This document shows positions 18,335 through 28,900 of a stretch of 64,000 nucleotides of DNA, one piece after another. Positions within the stretch are counted from its first letter, which is position 1, and each line of letters begins with the position of its first letter. A program made the position numbers and the translations under genes. A model generated the notes under the pieces. That model saw nothing but the letters and a program-made list of their open reading frames with translations, did not search any database and was not told the origin of the DNA. This DNA is from Actinomadura macrotermitis (GTDB lineage: Bacteria; Actinomycetota; Actinomycetes; Streptosporangiales; Streptosporangiaceae): the NCBI RefSeq assembly GCF_009604375.1, contig NZ_WEGH01000004.1:1-64000 (forward strand). The letters are read 5' to 3'.

Positions 18335-18715
18335 ATGTCCCAGCGTCACATCGATGTGTCAGTCCTGGCCAGCGAGGCGTGCCCGGTCTCAGAGGTCCTC
18401 GACCACGTTTCCGGGAAGTGGAGCATCGGCATCCTGGTGGCCGTTGCGCAGGGCCCGGTCCGGTTCACGGAGCTGGAACGTTCGATCACGGGAATCAGCA
18501 GGCGCATGCTCACGCTCAAGCTGCGCAAGCTGGAACGGGACGGCCTGCTCGTGCGAACCGTCCATCCGGTCGTTCCGCCCAAGGTCGAGTACACGCTGAC
18601 GGAGATGGCCCGAGAGCTCCACACGTCGCTGCTGGAGCTCACCGACTGGGCCAAGCGACACGGCGGCAACGTCGCCGCCGCCCAGGCCGCCTACGACCAC
18701 GAACACAACGGCTAA
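18335..18715 (+). CDS. HxlR-family transcriptional regulator
   Basis: A 126-aa winged-helix protein with the HxlR hallmarks: ACPVSEVLDHVSGKWSIGIL with an N-terminal cysteine, RFTELERSITGISRRMLTLK as the recognition helix, and KLERDGLLVRTVHPVVPPKV with EYTLTE as the wing. HxlR proteins often sense aldehydes or quinones through the conserved cysteine. The gene faces the NTF2-like gene across an 83-bp gap that holds TTGATA and a GTAC-containing stretch as promoter/operator candidates. The start ATG follows GGAAGAAGG about 12 bp away. Confidence 0.93.
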   Translation: MSQRHIDVSVLASEACPVSEVLDHVSGKWSIGILVAVAQGPVRFTELERSITGISRRMLTLKLRKLERDGLLVRTVHPVVPPKVEYTLTEMARELHTSLLELTDWAKRHGGNVAAAQAAYDHEHNG

Positions 18716-18937
18716 CGGCGGCCGTCACCCGGAACCGTCCACGTGGGTGATCGTCGGAGGCGATGTGGCCGCGGCCTGGGCACGGGCCGAGGAGTGCATG
18801 AAGATGCGCCGCAGCTGCAGCCGGAGGGCATCCAGGACATCGACGCCGCATGCAGATCCGCGACGGATCCCGATGCGCGGTCCCTGGCCGTGCTGTTCGC
18901 GGCCCGGTCGGCGTCACGTGGCCGCGCCGGCGCGGCC

Positions 18938-20473
18938 TTATCGGACCGAGCGCGGCTGGTCGTTCCAGTAGCGCTCCCGGAGCTCGCGCTTGAGGATCTT
19001 CCCCGTGGGCAGGGAGGGCAGTTCCTCGATGAACTCGGTGCTGCGGGGGGCCTTGTATCCGGCGATCGTGTACTTGCAGTAGTCGCGGATCTCCTCATGG
19101 CCGAGGGTGTGGCCCGGCCGGCGGACGATCACGGCGTGCACCCGCTCGCCCCAGGTCTCGTCCGGCACGCCGATGACGGCGCACGCGGCGACGGCGGGGT
19201 GCCGGGCGATGACGTTCTCGACCTCGACGGAGTAGACGTTCTCCCCGCCCGTGACGATCATGTCCTTGAGGCGGTCCACGATGTGGACGTAGCCGTCGTC
19301 GTCCATGTAGGCGCCGTCGCCGGTGTGCATCCAGCCGTCCCGGACCGCGCGGGCCGTCTGCTCCGGTTCCCGCCAGTAGCCGAGCATGACGTTGGCGCCC
19401 CGGACGGCCACCTCGCCGACCTGCCCGCGCGGCACCTCCGCGCCGTCGCGGTCGACGATCCGGACCTCGGTGTGCGGGGCGGCCCTCCCGCACGAGCGCA
19501 GGCGCCGCCGCGCCGCGTGGTCGGCCGCGGGCAGGAGGGTGGCGACGGGCGCGAGCTCGGTCATCCCGTAGGCCTGGACGAACGCCGTCCCGGGCAGCGC
19601 CGCCATGGCGCGTTCCAGCGTCTCCTCGGGAATGGGCGAGGCGCCGTAGACGATGGTCCGGAGGCTGGACAGGTCGCTCGCCGCGAGCCCCGGGTGCTCG
19701 ACGAGCGCCCGGATCATGATCGGCGCGAGGAGCGCGGAGGTCGCCCGCCGCGCGGCGACCGCCGCCAGGGCCGCCGCCGGCTCGAAGGCGGGGATGATGA
19801 CGTGGGCGCCGCCGACGAGGCACTGGGCCACCCAGGCGGCCAGGTCGGCGAGGTGGAACATGGGCGAGGCGTGCAGGAGCCGCCCGCCCGGGACGACGAA
19901 GTCCACCGCCGCCTGGCTGCCCATGGCCGAGACGAGCAGGTTGGCATGGCTCAGCATGACGCCCTTGGGGAAGCCCGTCGTGCCGCCGGTGTAGAAGATG
20001 CCCGCGAGCCGGTCCCCGCCGTACCGCCCGTCCGGGACGGGGTCGTCGCCGGCGAGGTCCTCGTAGGCGAGCATGCCGGGCGGCGCGGGTCCGTCCGCGC
20101 AGTGGACGACGATGTCAAGGTCCTCGCTCAGATCCGGGACCAGCGGGGCGAACGCCTCGTCCACGAGAAGGACCCGGGCCCCCGACTGCCGAAGCGCGTA
20201 GAGGTTCTCCGGCACGGCCCATCTGATGTTGAGCGGAACGACCACGGCGCCGATCCACCAGGTGGCCATCAGGTACTCGTGGAAGCGGTCGGAGTTGAAC
20301 GACAGCATCGCGATCCGGTCGCCCTCCGCCACGCCGAGCCGCCGGAGCGCTCCCGCCAGTCCCGCTATCCGGTCCGCGCTCTGGCGGACGGTGCGCACCC
20401 GGTCGCCGAAAAAGGTCATCGGCGCGTCCGGGTCCTGTTGCAGCGCCCGATGGATTCCCTGGGTCAGGTACAT
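18938..20473 (-). CDS. Fatty acyl-CoA/acyl-AMP ligase (FadD-like)
   Basis: A 511-aa adenylate-forming enzyme. It has the P-loop-like AMP motif YTGGTTGFPKGV at about residue 163, YGMTELAP (A5), GWMHTGDGAYMDDDG (A7), DRLKDMIVTGGENVYSVEVE (A8) and the catalytic lysine in LPTGKILKRELR near the end. It would activate a fatty acid with ATP, giving acyl-AMP and then acyl-CoA or loading a carrier. It has no insertion typical of mycobacterial FAAL enzymes that I can see, so CoA ligase is the safer call. Start ATG follows CAGGAGGG. The LuxR gene ends 12 bp upstream, so the two form an operon divergent from the PKS locus; supply of the PKS starter is an inference. Confidence 0.92.
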   Translation of the reverse strand: MYLTQGIHRALQQDPDAPMTFFGDRVRTVRQSADRIAGLAGALRRLGVAEGDRIAMLSFNSDRFHEYLMATWWIGAVVVPLNIRWAVPENLYALRQSGARVLLVDEAFAPLVPDLSEDLDIVVHCADGPAPPGMLAYEDLAGDDPVPDGRYGGDRLAGIFYTGGTTGFPKGVMLSHANLLVSAMGSQAAVDFVVPGGRLLHASPMFHLADLAAWVAQCLVGGAHVIIPAFEPAAALAAVAARRATSALLAPIMIRALVEHPGLAASDLSSLRTIVYGASPIPEETLERAMAALPGTAFVQAYGMTELAPVATLLPAADHAARRRLRSCGRAAPHTEVRIVDRDGAEVPRGQVGEVAVRGANVMLGYWREPEQTARAVRDGWMHTGDGAYMDDDGYVHIVDRLKDMIVTGGENVYSVEVENVIARHPAVAACAVIGVPDETWGERVHAVIVRRPGHTLGHEEIRDYCKYTIAGYKAPRSTEFIEELPSLPTGKILKRELRERYWNDQPRSVR

Positions 20474-20485
20474 TCGGCCCTCCTG

Positions 20486-20983
20486 TCAGCCGTGGTCGAT
20501 CTGGTTCCTTCTCCGCGTGCTCGCCTCGTCGTTCGTCCAGGCGAGCGCCGCCTCGGTGCGGCTGCGCACGCCGAGCTTCCGGAATATCGAGTAGACATGG
20601 TTCTTCGCGGTCTTCTCCGCGATGTCGAGGGCGCGGGATATCTCCCGGTTGGAGCTGCCCCGGCTGAGCAGGTCGAGGACGCGTCTCTCCTGCCTCGTCA
20701 ATGCCCCGGCGGAGTGCCCGCCGTCCGCGGGGGCGGAGCTCTGCTCTGTCCGCGTTTTCGGCGCACCGCCGCGTGCCAGTCCGGACCGCGCGCTTTCGAG
20801 CGATCCGAGCAGGTGCTCCTGAAGGGAGAGCGCCTTGCGGGTCGATTCGATGGCGTCGTCGAGTTGGGCGATCATGTTCTCGGCGGCCGCGCCGGCCTGC
20901 GGAGACCGGCAGCGGCCGCACACCGGGCGGAGGAGCGGGTCCGTCACCGCGCCCATGGCGGCACGCGAAACCGAATCTTTCAT
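20486..20983 (-). CDS. LuxR-type regulator of the lipid PKS locus
   Basis: A 165-aa protein whose last 70 residues form a GerE/LuxR helix-turn-helix (LTRQERRVLDLLSRGSSNRE, then RALDIAEKTAKNHVYSIFRK). The N-terminal half has CGRC at about residue 22 and a coiled-coil helix MIAQLDDAIESTRKALSLQE, which suggests a dimerisation element rather than a receiver or ligand domain. It sits directly before the acyl ligase and opposite the WS/DGAT-PKS-patatin genes across a 455-bp AT-richer gap, so it is the likely local activator. Weak binding site before ATG. Confidence 0.88.
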   Translation of the reverse strand: MKDSVSRAAMGAVTDPLLRPVCGRCRSPQAGAAAENMIAQLDDAIESTRKALSLQEHLLGSLESARSGLARGGAPKTRTEQSSAPADGGHSAGALTRQERRVLDLLSRGSSNREISRALDIAEKTAKNHVYSIFRKLGVRSRTEAALAWTNDEASTRRRNQIDHG

Positions 20984-21438
20984 CTTTCACCGTGGCCCGG
21001 AGCGATGAGGGCATCAGATTCAGTGACCACTTTTCCCGTCCCGGCATTCATTTGTTCATGACTAGCTGTCAAAGCTCATGTTATCGACGAGCGGCGGCGG
21101 CACAATGCCCAGTGCGCGACAACGGTCTTTGGTGACTATCTTCTGTCCGCCCGTATCGCGCGCCGGGCACCTTCCGGCCGTATTACGGTCGCCCCGGCAG
21201 GCACCGCGTCCTTCCAGGTAGGACGCGCCGCAGAAAAAACGATCTCACCACCGTCATCGCTATTTGGGCGCCCGAATTCAGTGGACGACATGGCCGGGCG
21301 AGACCCATACGGACGCCGCGCCAATTAGGGATAAATGCCCAGACTTGCCATGAAATCCATGGGTATCAACGACCAAGACGATCGGGCGTGAAGCGATCAC
21401 CCGGCCGTCCTCCCCCGAAATCCTGGAACGGAGCCACC
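20984..21438. promoter_or_regulatory. Divergent control region of the lipid PKS locus
   Basis: This 455-bp gap between the LuxR gene and the WS/DGAT gene is visibly lower in GC than its surroundings. Near the right end the inverted repeat CCATG-AAATC-CATGG (21348-21362) is a good candidate for a dimeric activator site. I see TAGGGATAAAT just upstream and TTCATTTGTTCATGACTAGC near the left end. Open frames here are short and lack binding sites. No RNA gene is evident. Confidence 0.55.
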
Positions 21439-22884
21439 GTGGCCTTCTCACCCCGCGTCGACGGATGGGGCCTCGACCCCCTGATGAACGGCATGGAGAC
21501 AGCGATGTGGCGGATGGACTCCGACGCCGCGCTGCGCACCGACGTCGTGATGATCTGGATGCTGGACCGGATGCCGGAATGGGACCGGTTCCTGGTCTGC
21601 TGCGCATGGCTGACCCGGGTGCTGCCGCGGCTGCGGCTCCGGGTGGTCGAGCCGCCCCTGCGGATCGGCCCGCCGATCTGGGAGGTGGACGAGCGGTTCG
21701 ACCTCTCCTGCCATGTCCACCGCGCCCGGCTGCCCTCCCCGGGCGGCCGGCGCGAACTCCTCGACCTCGCCGAGAGCGTCGGTTCCTCGGTCTTCGACCC
21801 CGCCCGCCCGCCGTGGCACGCGGTGCTCGTCGAGGGAGGCGGGGGCGAGGGAGCGGACGGGGCCGCCATCGTGATCAAGCTCCACCACTGCATCGCCGAC
21901 GGCGCCGGGCTCCGGCAGGCGATGCTCGCCCTGCTGCCCCGCTCGCGGCAGGCGTCGCTGCGCCCGCTCGGCCCGGCGCCCGCCGCGCCCCGCCGGGTGG
22001 CCCCCTGGAGGCTGTCGGCGCAGGCGTTCGCGAGCGGCCTCGGCGCCGCGCCCGGACGGGCCGGCCGCGGCGGGGCGCGGCTGGCGGGGGACCTCGTGCG
22101 CGCGGCCGCGCCACCGGCGGCCGTGCCCATGAGGATCCGCCGGCTGGCGCGTTCGCTGGGACAGGCGGCGACCGTTCCCCAGGCGTCCCCCCTGCTCGCC
22201 GGACGCAGCCGCGAACGCCGTTTCGAGGCGGTGGAGATGCCGCTGGCCGAACTGAAGGCGGCCGGCAAGGACGCCGGCGCGTCGGTCACCGCCGCCTTCA
22301 TCACCGTCCTGCTCGGCGCCTTCTCCGACTACCACCGCCGCCACGGGAAGGACGGCGGCCCCCTGTCGATCGTGGTGCCGGTGGACGTGCGCGGCGGCGG
22401 CCAGGCGAACGGCAACAACGTCGTCGGCGGGCTCCTGCTCGGCGCGTCCCTGGAGGACATGGACACCCACGAGCGTCTCGCCGGGGTCGGCGCGCTGCTG
22501 CGCGAGGCGCGGGAGAGCCCGCTCGCCGGCTGGACGGCGGCGCTGACGTCCCTGATCCCGCTGGCGCCCCTTCCGGTGCTGCTCCGGGCGACCCGCCGGC
22601 TGGGCGGCGCGCACGACCTCACCGCCAGCAGCGTGCCCGGGGTGCCCTACCAGGCCTACATCGCCGGGGCGCGGCTCGTGTCCTCGCTGGTCTTCGGACC
22701 GCGCGCCTACGGCGCCTGCACCGCCGTGCTCATGTCCCAGGACGAGACGCTCGGGCTCGGCCTGAACATCGACCCGGCGGCGATCACCGACGCGCCCGCG
22801 TTCGGCCGCCTCGTGCACGAGAACGCCGGCAAGGTCCTCGCCCTGGCCTCCCGGACGCGTCCGGCGCCGCTCGCGCGCACCTGA
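21439..22884 (+). CDS. WS/DGAT-type O-acyltransferase
   Basis: A 481-aa member of the wax ester synthase/diacylglycerol acyltransferase family. The active-site motif HHxxxDG is present as HHCIADG (residues 149-155). Later conserved blocks include VPVDVRGGGQANGNNVVGGL, near 310, and SSVPGVPYQAYIAGARLV near 400, which match the PVSVR and N-G family segments. The enzyme joins an acyl-CoA or acyl carrier to an alcohol, making wax esters or triacylglycerols, and is distantly related to PapA and condensation domains. The GTG at 21439 is chosen for its CGGAG binding site; the earlier GTG at 21388 lacks one. It starts the PKS operon, 46 bp before the PKS gene. Confidence 0.9.
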   Translation: MAFSPRVDGWGLDPLMNGMETAMWRMDSDAALRTDVVMIWMLDRMPEWDRFLVCCAWLTRVLPRLRLRVVEPPLRIGPPIWEVDERFDLSCHVHRARLPSPGGRRELLDLAESVGSSVFDPARPPWHAVLVEGGGGEGADGAAIVIKLHHCIADGAGLRQAMLALLPRSRQASLRPLGPAPAAPRRVAPWRLSAQAFASGLGAAPGRAGRGGARLAGDLVRAAAPPAAVPMRIRRLARSLGQAATVPQASPLLAGRSRERRFEAVEMPLAELKAAGKDAGASVTAAFITVLLGAFSDYHRRHGKDGGPLSIVVPVDVRGGGQANGNNVVGGLLLGASLEDMDTHERLAGVGALLREARESPLAGWTAALTSLIPLAPLPVLLRATRRLGGAHDLTASSVPGVPYQAYIAGARLVSSLVFGPRAYGACTAVLMSQDETLGLGLNIDPAAITDAPAFGRLVHENAGKVLALASRTRPAPLART

Positions 22885-22930
22885 CCGGCCCGGCACCGAC
22901 ATCCGGTAACGACACTGTGGAAGGCATGCC

Positions 22931-25900
22931 ATGCATGAGGAGATCCGGGTGGCCGCGGGCCGCCTCCGGCGAGCACCGCTGGTGCTGTCGGGTTCCGGCG
23001 CGACGCCGCTGAGGTCCGCGGCGTCGGCATTGGCGCGTGAGATCCGCGCGGCCGGGAACCCGAACATGGAAGAACTGGCGCGCGGGCTCGCCGCACGCGA
23101 CACGGCGGGCGGCCATCGCGCCGTGGTCTTCGCGGCGGACCCGGCGCAGGCCCTCGACGGGCTGGACGCGCTGGCCGCCGGGCGCCCGTCGCCGGCGGTC
23201 GTGAGCGGCGAGGCCCCGTCCGCGCGGCACCCGATCCTGGTGTTCCCGGGGGCGGGCTGCCAGTGGCCCGGCATGGGCCGCGCGCTGCGGGAGACCTCCC
23301 CTCCGTTCGCGCGGCGCCTCGACGAGTGCGCGAAGGCGCTGGCCCCGCACACGGACTGGTCGCTGCAGGAGGTGCTGGAGGAGCCGGCCGGCGCCCCGGT
23401 GTGGGACCGCGTCGAGGTCTTCCAGGCCGCACTGTTCGCGGTGGAGGTCTCCCTCGCGGAGCTGTGGCGGACGTTCGGCGTCGCGCCCTCGGCCGTGCTC
23501 GGGCAGTGCGTCGGCGAGATGGCGGGGGCGTACGTGAGCGGCGCGCTCTCCCTGGAGGACGCCGCCCTGGTCGCCGTCGCGGCGGCCAAGGCTCAGGCCG
23601 AGGTGGCGGCGTTCGGGGACATGGGCGCGGTCCGGCTGCCCGCGGCGTCGCTCTCCGCGCGACTGGAACGGTGGAACGGGCGGCTCTGGATCGCCGGGGC
23701 CAACGCGCCGGAGTGGACACTGGTCTCCGGCGACCGCGAGGCGCTCGACGCGCTCCTCACCGGCCTCGACGACGAGGGCGTGTTCGCCATCCCCGTCCGG
23801 GTCGGGGCGCCGACCCACACCGTCCACATGGACAAGGCCCGCGAGGGCATGCTCGACCGGCTCGCCCCGATCGCGCCGCGCGCCGGCCGGGTCCCCCTGC
23901 ACTCGGCCACCACGGGGGGCCGGATCGGCGGGGCCGGCCTCGACGGCGGCCACTGGTACCGCAGCCTGCGCGAGCCGATCCGGTTCGAGGAGGCGACGAG
24001 GTCGGCGCTGGCCGGCGGCCCGGTCGCGCTGGTCGAGGTCGCGCCGCACCCGGCGCTGCTGACGGCGATGCGCGACACCGTGGCGGCGTCGGCGCGGACG
24101 GACGCGGTCGTGCTCGGTTCGATCGACCGGGACGGCGGCGGCCTCGACCAGTTCACCCGTTCGGTCGCGCAGGCGTACTGCCACGGCGTCGCCGTGGACT
24201 GGAAGGCCGCGCTCGGCACCGCCCACGAGGGGACGCGCGTCACGACCCCCGCCGCGGCGGCCCCCGCCGAGGAGGCTCCGGCGGCCGTCCGCGAACCCGA
24301 CGAGCCGGGCACGCCCGGCGAGCCGATCGCGATCCTGGGCATGGCCTGCCGCTTCCCCGGCGGGATCGAGTCCCCCGAGCAGCTGTGGGACGCGGTGGTC
24401 AAGGGCCGCGACCTGATCGGCGCGCTGCCCTCCGACCGCGGCTGGGACACACAGAAGCTGTACTGGCCGGATGCGGCGAAACCCCGGACGGCCTACGTGC
24501 GGGAGGGCGGCTTCCTCGCCGGCGCCGCGGAGTTCGACGCCGAGCTGTTCGGGATCGCCCCGCGCGAGGCGCTGGCCATGCACCCCCAGCAGCGCATCCT
24601 CCTGGAGACCGCCTGGGAGGCGTGCGAACGCGCCGGCCTGGACCCCCTGTCGCTGCGGGAAAGCGACACCGGGGTGTTCATCGGCTCCTTCGCCACCGAG
24701 TACGGCCCGCGCATGCACGAGGCCGGGGCCGGACCCGGCGGTTACGTGCTGACCGGCACCACCCTCAGCGTCCTGTCCGGCCGGATCGCGTACGTGCTCG
24801 GGCTGGTCGGGCCGGCCGTGACGGTCGACACCGCCTGCTCGTCCTCGCTCGCGTCACTGCACCAGGCGGTCGCGTCCCTGCGGGCGGGCGAATGCTCCCT
24901 CGCGCTGACCGGCGGCGTCAGCGTGCTCGGCACCCCCGGGCTGCTGGTCGACTTCAGCCGCCAGCAGGCCCTGTCGCGGGACGGCCGCAGCCGGGCCTTC
25001 TCGGCGGACGCCGACGGCTTCGGCATGGCCGAGGGCGCCGGGATGCTGGTCCTGGCCCGGCTCTCGGACGCCGTGCGCCGCGGGCACCCGGTGCTCGGGG
25101 TCGTGCGGGGTTCCGCGCTCGGCCAGGACGGCGCGAGCCAGGGCCTGGCCGTCCCCCACGGCGGCGCGCAGGAGCTGGTCATCCGGCGGGCCCTGCGGGA
25201 CGCGGGCCTCACCGCAGGCGACGTGGACCTCGTCGAGGCCCACGGGACCGGCACCAAGGTCGGCGACCCCATCGAGGCACGTTCGGTGATCGCGGTCTAC
25301 GGACGCGACCGGGCCGGCGGGCGCCCGCTGTACCTCGGGTCGGTCAAGTCGAACATCGGGCACACCATGGCGGCGGCGGGGGTCGCCGGCGTCATCAAGG
25401 CGGTGCTGGCCATACGCCACGGCGTGCTGCCCAGGAGCCTGCACGCGGAGCGGCTGAACCCGGACGTCGACTGGTCGGGCGGGCAGGTGCGCGTCCTCTG
25501 CGAGAACCGGGAATGGCCCGGGACGGGACGGGTCCGCAGGGCGGGCGTGTCGGCGTACGGCATCAGCGGCACCAACGCGCACCTCATCCTGGAGCAGCCG
25601 CCCTCGGACGAGCGGCCGGACGGGTCCGGGCCCCCGCCCGGGACCGGCCAGGCGCTCCCCTGGGTGATCTCGGCCAGGTCGCCGTCGGCGCTGCGGGCCC
25701 AGGCCGGCCGGTTGCTGCGCCACGTCCGGGCGAACCCGGAGACGCGGGCCGCCGACGTCGGCTGGACCCTGGTGACGTCGCGGGCGCGGCTGGAGCACCG
25801 GGGCATCGTCGTCGGACGCGACCGCGGCGAGCTGGTGGACGGCCTGCAGGCGCTGGCCGCCGGCGCCGACGCCCCCAACCTGGTGCGCGGCACCGGAGCC

Positions 25901-28900
25901 TCCGGCGCCCGGAGCGTGTTCGTCTTCCCGGGCCAGGGGTCCCAGTGGGCGGGGATGGCCGCCGAACTGCTGGAGCAGTCGCCGGACTTCGCCCGGCGGA
26001 TCTCCGAGTGCGCCGACGCGCTGGCGCCGCACACCGACTGGTCGTTGACCGGGTTCCTGCGCGCCGGGCCCGGCGCGTCCGAGCACGAGCGGGTGGACGT
26101 CGTCCAGCCGGCGCTGTTCTCGGTGATGGTGTCCCTCGCCGCGCTGTGGCAGGCCCACGGCGTCGTGCCGGACGCGGTGATGGGGCACAGCCAGGGCGAG
26201 GTGGCCGCCGCCGTCGTGGCGGGCGCCCTGTCGCTCGAGGACGGCGCGCGGGTGGTGGCGCTGCGCGGCAGGGCGCTGCGCGCGCTGGCCGGGACGGGCA
26301 CGATGGCCGCCGTCGCGCTGACGCCCGAGGCGGTGGCGAAACGGCTCGCGGGCCGGGAGGGCCGGCTGTCCGTCGCGGCCGTCAACGGCCCCGCCAAGGT
26401 CGTGGTCTCCGGCGACACCGAAGCCGTCGCCGCCCTGCTGGCCGAACTGGAGGCCGAGGGTGTCTGGGCGCGCCGGATCGCGGTGGACTTCGCCTCGCAC
26501 ACCGCGCACGTCGAACGGATCCGCGACCGCCTGCTCGGCGACCTGGCCGGGATCCGGCCGGGGCCGGCCGAAATCCCCTTCTACTCGACCGTCACCGGCG
26601 GCCTCCTCGACACGACGGCTATGGACGCCGGCTACTGGTTCGCCAACCTGCGCGACCCGGTCCGCTTCGACCCGACGCTGCGCGCCGTGCTCGCCGCCGG
26701 GCACCGGGCGCTGATCGAGGTCAGCCCGCATCCGGTCCTGACCATGGGCATGCAGGAGACCGTCGAGGACACCGGCGCCGACGCCGCGGCGCAGGGGACG
26801 CTGCGGCGCGGCGAGGGCGGCCTGCGCCGGTTCCGGCTCTCCGTCGCCGAGGCCGACGCGCACGGGGTCGCCGTGCCCTGGGCGCGGTCCTTCGCCGGCA
26901 CCTCGCCGCGCCGCGCCGACCTGCCCACCTACGCCTTCCAGCACAGGCGGTACTGGCTCGACGCCGACGCCTCGCGCTCCGCCGACCTGGCGACGGCCGG
27001 CCTCGAGGACGCTGGCCATCCGCTGCTCGGCGCGGCGACCGAGCTCGCCGGCACCCCCGAGCTGCTGCTCACCGGGTCGGTGTCGGCGCGGAGCCACCCC
27101 TGGCTGGCCGACCACGCGGTGCACGGCACCGCCCTGCTCCCCGGCACCGCCCTCCTGGAGATGGCCCTGCAGGCCGCCGACCGGGCCGGGTACGACGGCG
27201 TGGAGGAACTGATCCTGCACGCCCCTCTCGTGCTGCCCGCCGACCAGCCGGTGCGCATCCAGGTGCAGGTGCGGGAGCACGGCTCCCTGGAGATCTTCTC
27301 CCGGCCGGAGGCGGCCCCGGCGCAGCAGCCGTGGACACGGCACGCCACGGGCACCGCGGCCGGCGGCGACGCCGAGAGCGCCGACGCCGGCGGCGACCTC
27401 ACCGCGTGGCCGCCGCCGGGCGCCGTCCCCGTCCCGCTGGACGGCTTCTACCGCCGGCTCGCCTCGGCCGGCTACGAGTACGGGCCCGCCTTCCGCAACC
27501 TCCAGGCCGCCTGGACGCGCGGCGACGAGGTGTTCACCGAGGTCGCGCTCGCCGAGGACCGGCAGGACGAGGCCGCCGCGTACTCCCTGCATCCGGCGCT
27601 GCTGGACGCGGCGCTGCACGGCGCCCTCACCGGCGAGCCGGACCGGCTGCGGATGCCGTTCTCCTGGCAGGGCGTCCGGCTGCACGCCGAGGGCGCCGTG
27701 ATGCTGAGGGCCCGGCTGGCCCGGACGGGGCCGGACACCATGGCCGTGACGGTCGCCGACTCCGCCGGCCGTCCCGTCCTCACGGCCCGGTCGCTGACCC
27801 AGCGGACCGTGGAGCGCGAACGGCTGCGCGCCGTGCGGGGCACCGGCCGCGGCGGCCTGTTCCACCTCGGCTGGCCTGCCGCGTCACCGGACGACGGCGG
27901 GCCCGACGCCCGGACGTGGGCCTTGATCGGCGCCGACCGGGACGGGACGGACCCCGTCCTTCCCGGCGACCCGCCCCGCCACCGCGACGTCGCCTCCCTG
28001 CTCGCGTCGATCGCCGTCGGCGGCTCCGTCCCCGACGCCTCGGTGCTGGTCTGCCCCCGCACCGGGACGCCCGACAGCGCCGCGCCGCTCCACGCGACGG
28101 TCAACCATGTGCTGGCCGAGGTGCGCGACTGGCTGACCGACGAGCGGACGGCCGCGGGCGTCCTGCTCGTCCTCACCCGGGGAGCGGTCGCCGTCCACCC
28201 CCGCGACCCCGTGACCGACCTCGCGCAGGCGGCGGTGTGGGGCGCCGTCCGCACCGCGCAGACCGAGCATCCGGGCCGGCTGGTGCTGGTCGACGTCGAC
28301 GGCCACGAGGCGTCGCTCGCCTCGCTCGCGCCGTCCCTGGCCACCGGTGAGCCGCAGCTGGCGCTGCGCGCCGGCGCCCGCCACGTCCCGCGGCTGCTTC
28401 CGGCCGCGCCGGGCGGCACCGGGGCGGCGGCGGACGGGCGGCCGTGGCGCCTGGACATGGAGCCGGGGGACATGGAGAGCCTGCGCGTCACGCCGGCGGC
28501 CGAGGCGCCGCTCGGCCCGGGTGAGATCCGGGTGGCCGTCCGCGCCGCCGCGCTGAACTTCCGCGACGTCGCCGTCGCCGCCGGGATCGTGGACCGGCAC
28601 CGGGTCTGGCCCCTCATGGGCTTCGACGGCGCGGGCGTCGTCGCCGAGACCGGGCCGGGGGTGACGGGCGTGTCGCCCGGAGACCGGGTGACGGGGGTGT
28701 TCACCAAGAGCACCGCGTTCGCCTCCACCGCGGTCACCGACCACCGCCTGGTGATCCCCCTGCCCGCGGAGTGGACCTTCCCGGAGGCCGCCACCGTCCC
28801 GGTGGCGTTCCTGACCGCCTGGCACGCGTTCGTCGAACTCGCCGAACTGCGTCCCGGCGAGTCGGTGCTCGTCCACACCGGGACCGGAGGCGTCGGGCTG

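Noticed and set aside
23228..24230. Treating the first PKS domain as a plain loading AT
   Set aside because: The Ser to Cys change, the lost Gln/Arg and the missing ACP argue against a standard AT, so it is listed as SAT-like with the alternative of a degenerate AT kept open.
22784..24718. Further long antisense frames opposite the WS/DGAT gene and the PKS start
   Set aside because: No domain content or binding sites; composition is typical of reverse-complement artefacts.
24854..27865. Antisense 1003-codon frame opposite the PKS
   Set aside because: High GC makes stop codons rare in this frame. The plus strand has all KS-AT-DH motifs in order, so the antisense frame is a shadow.
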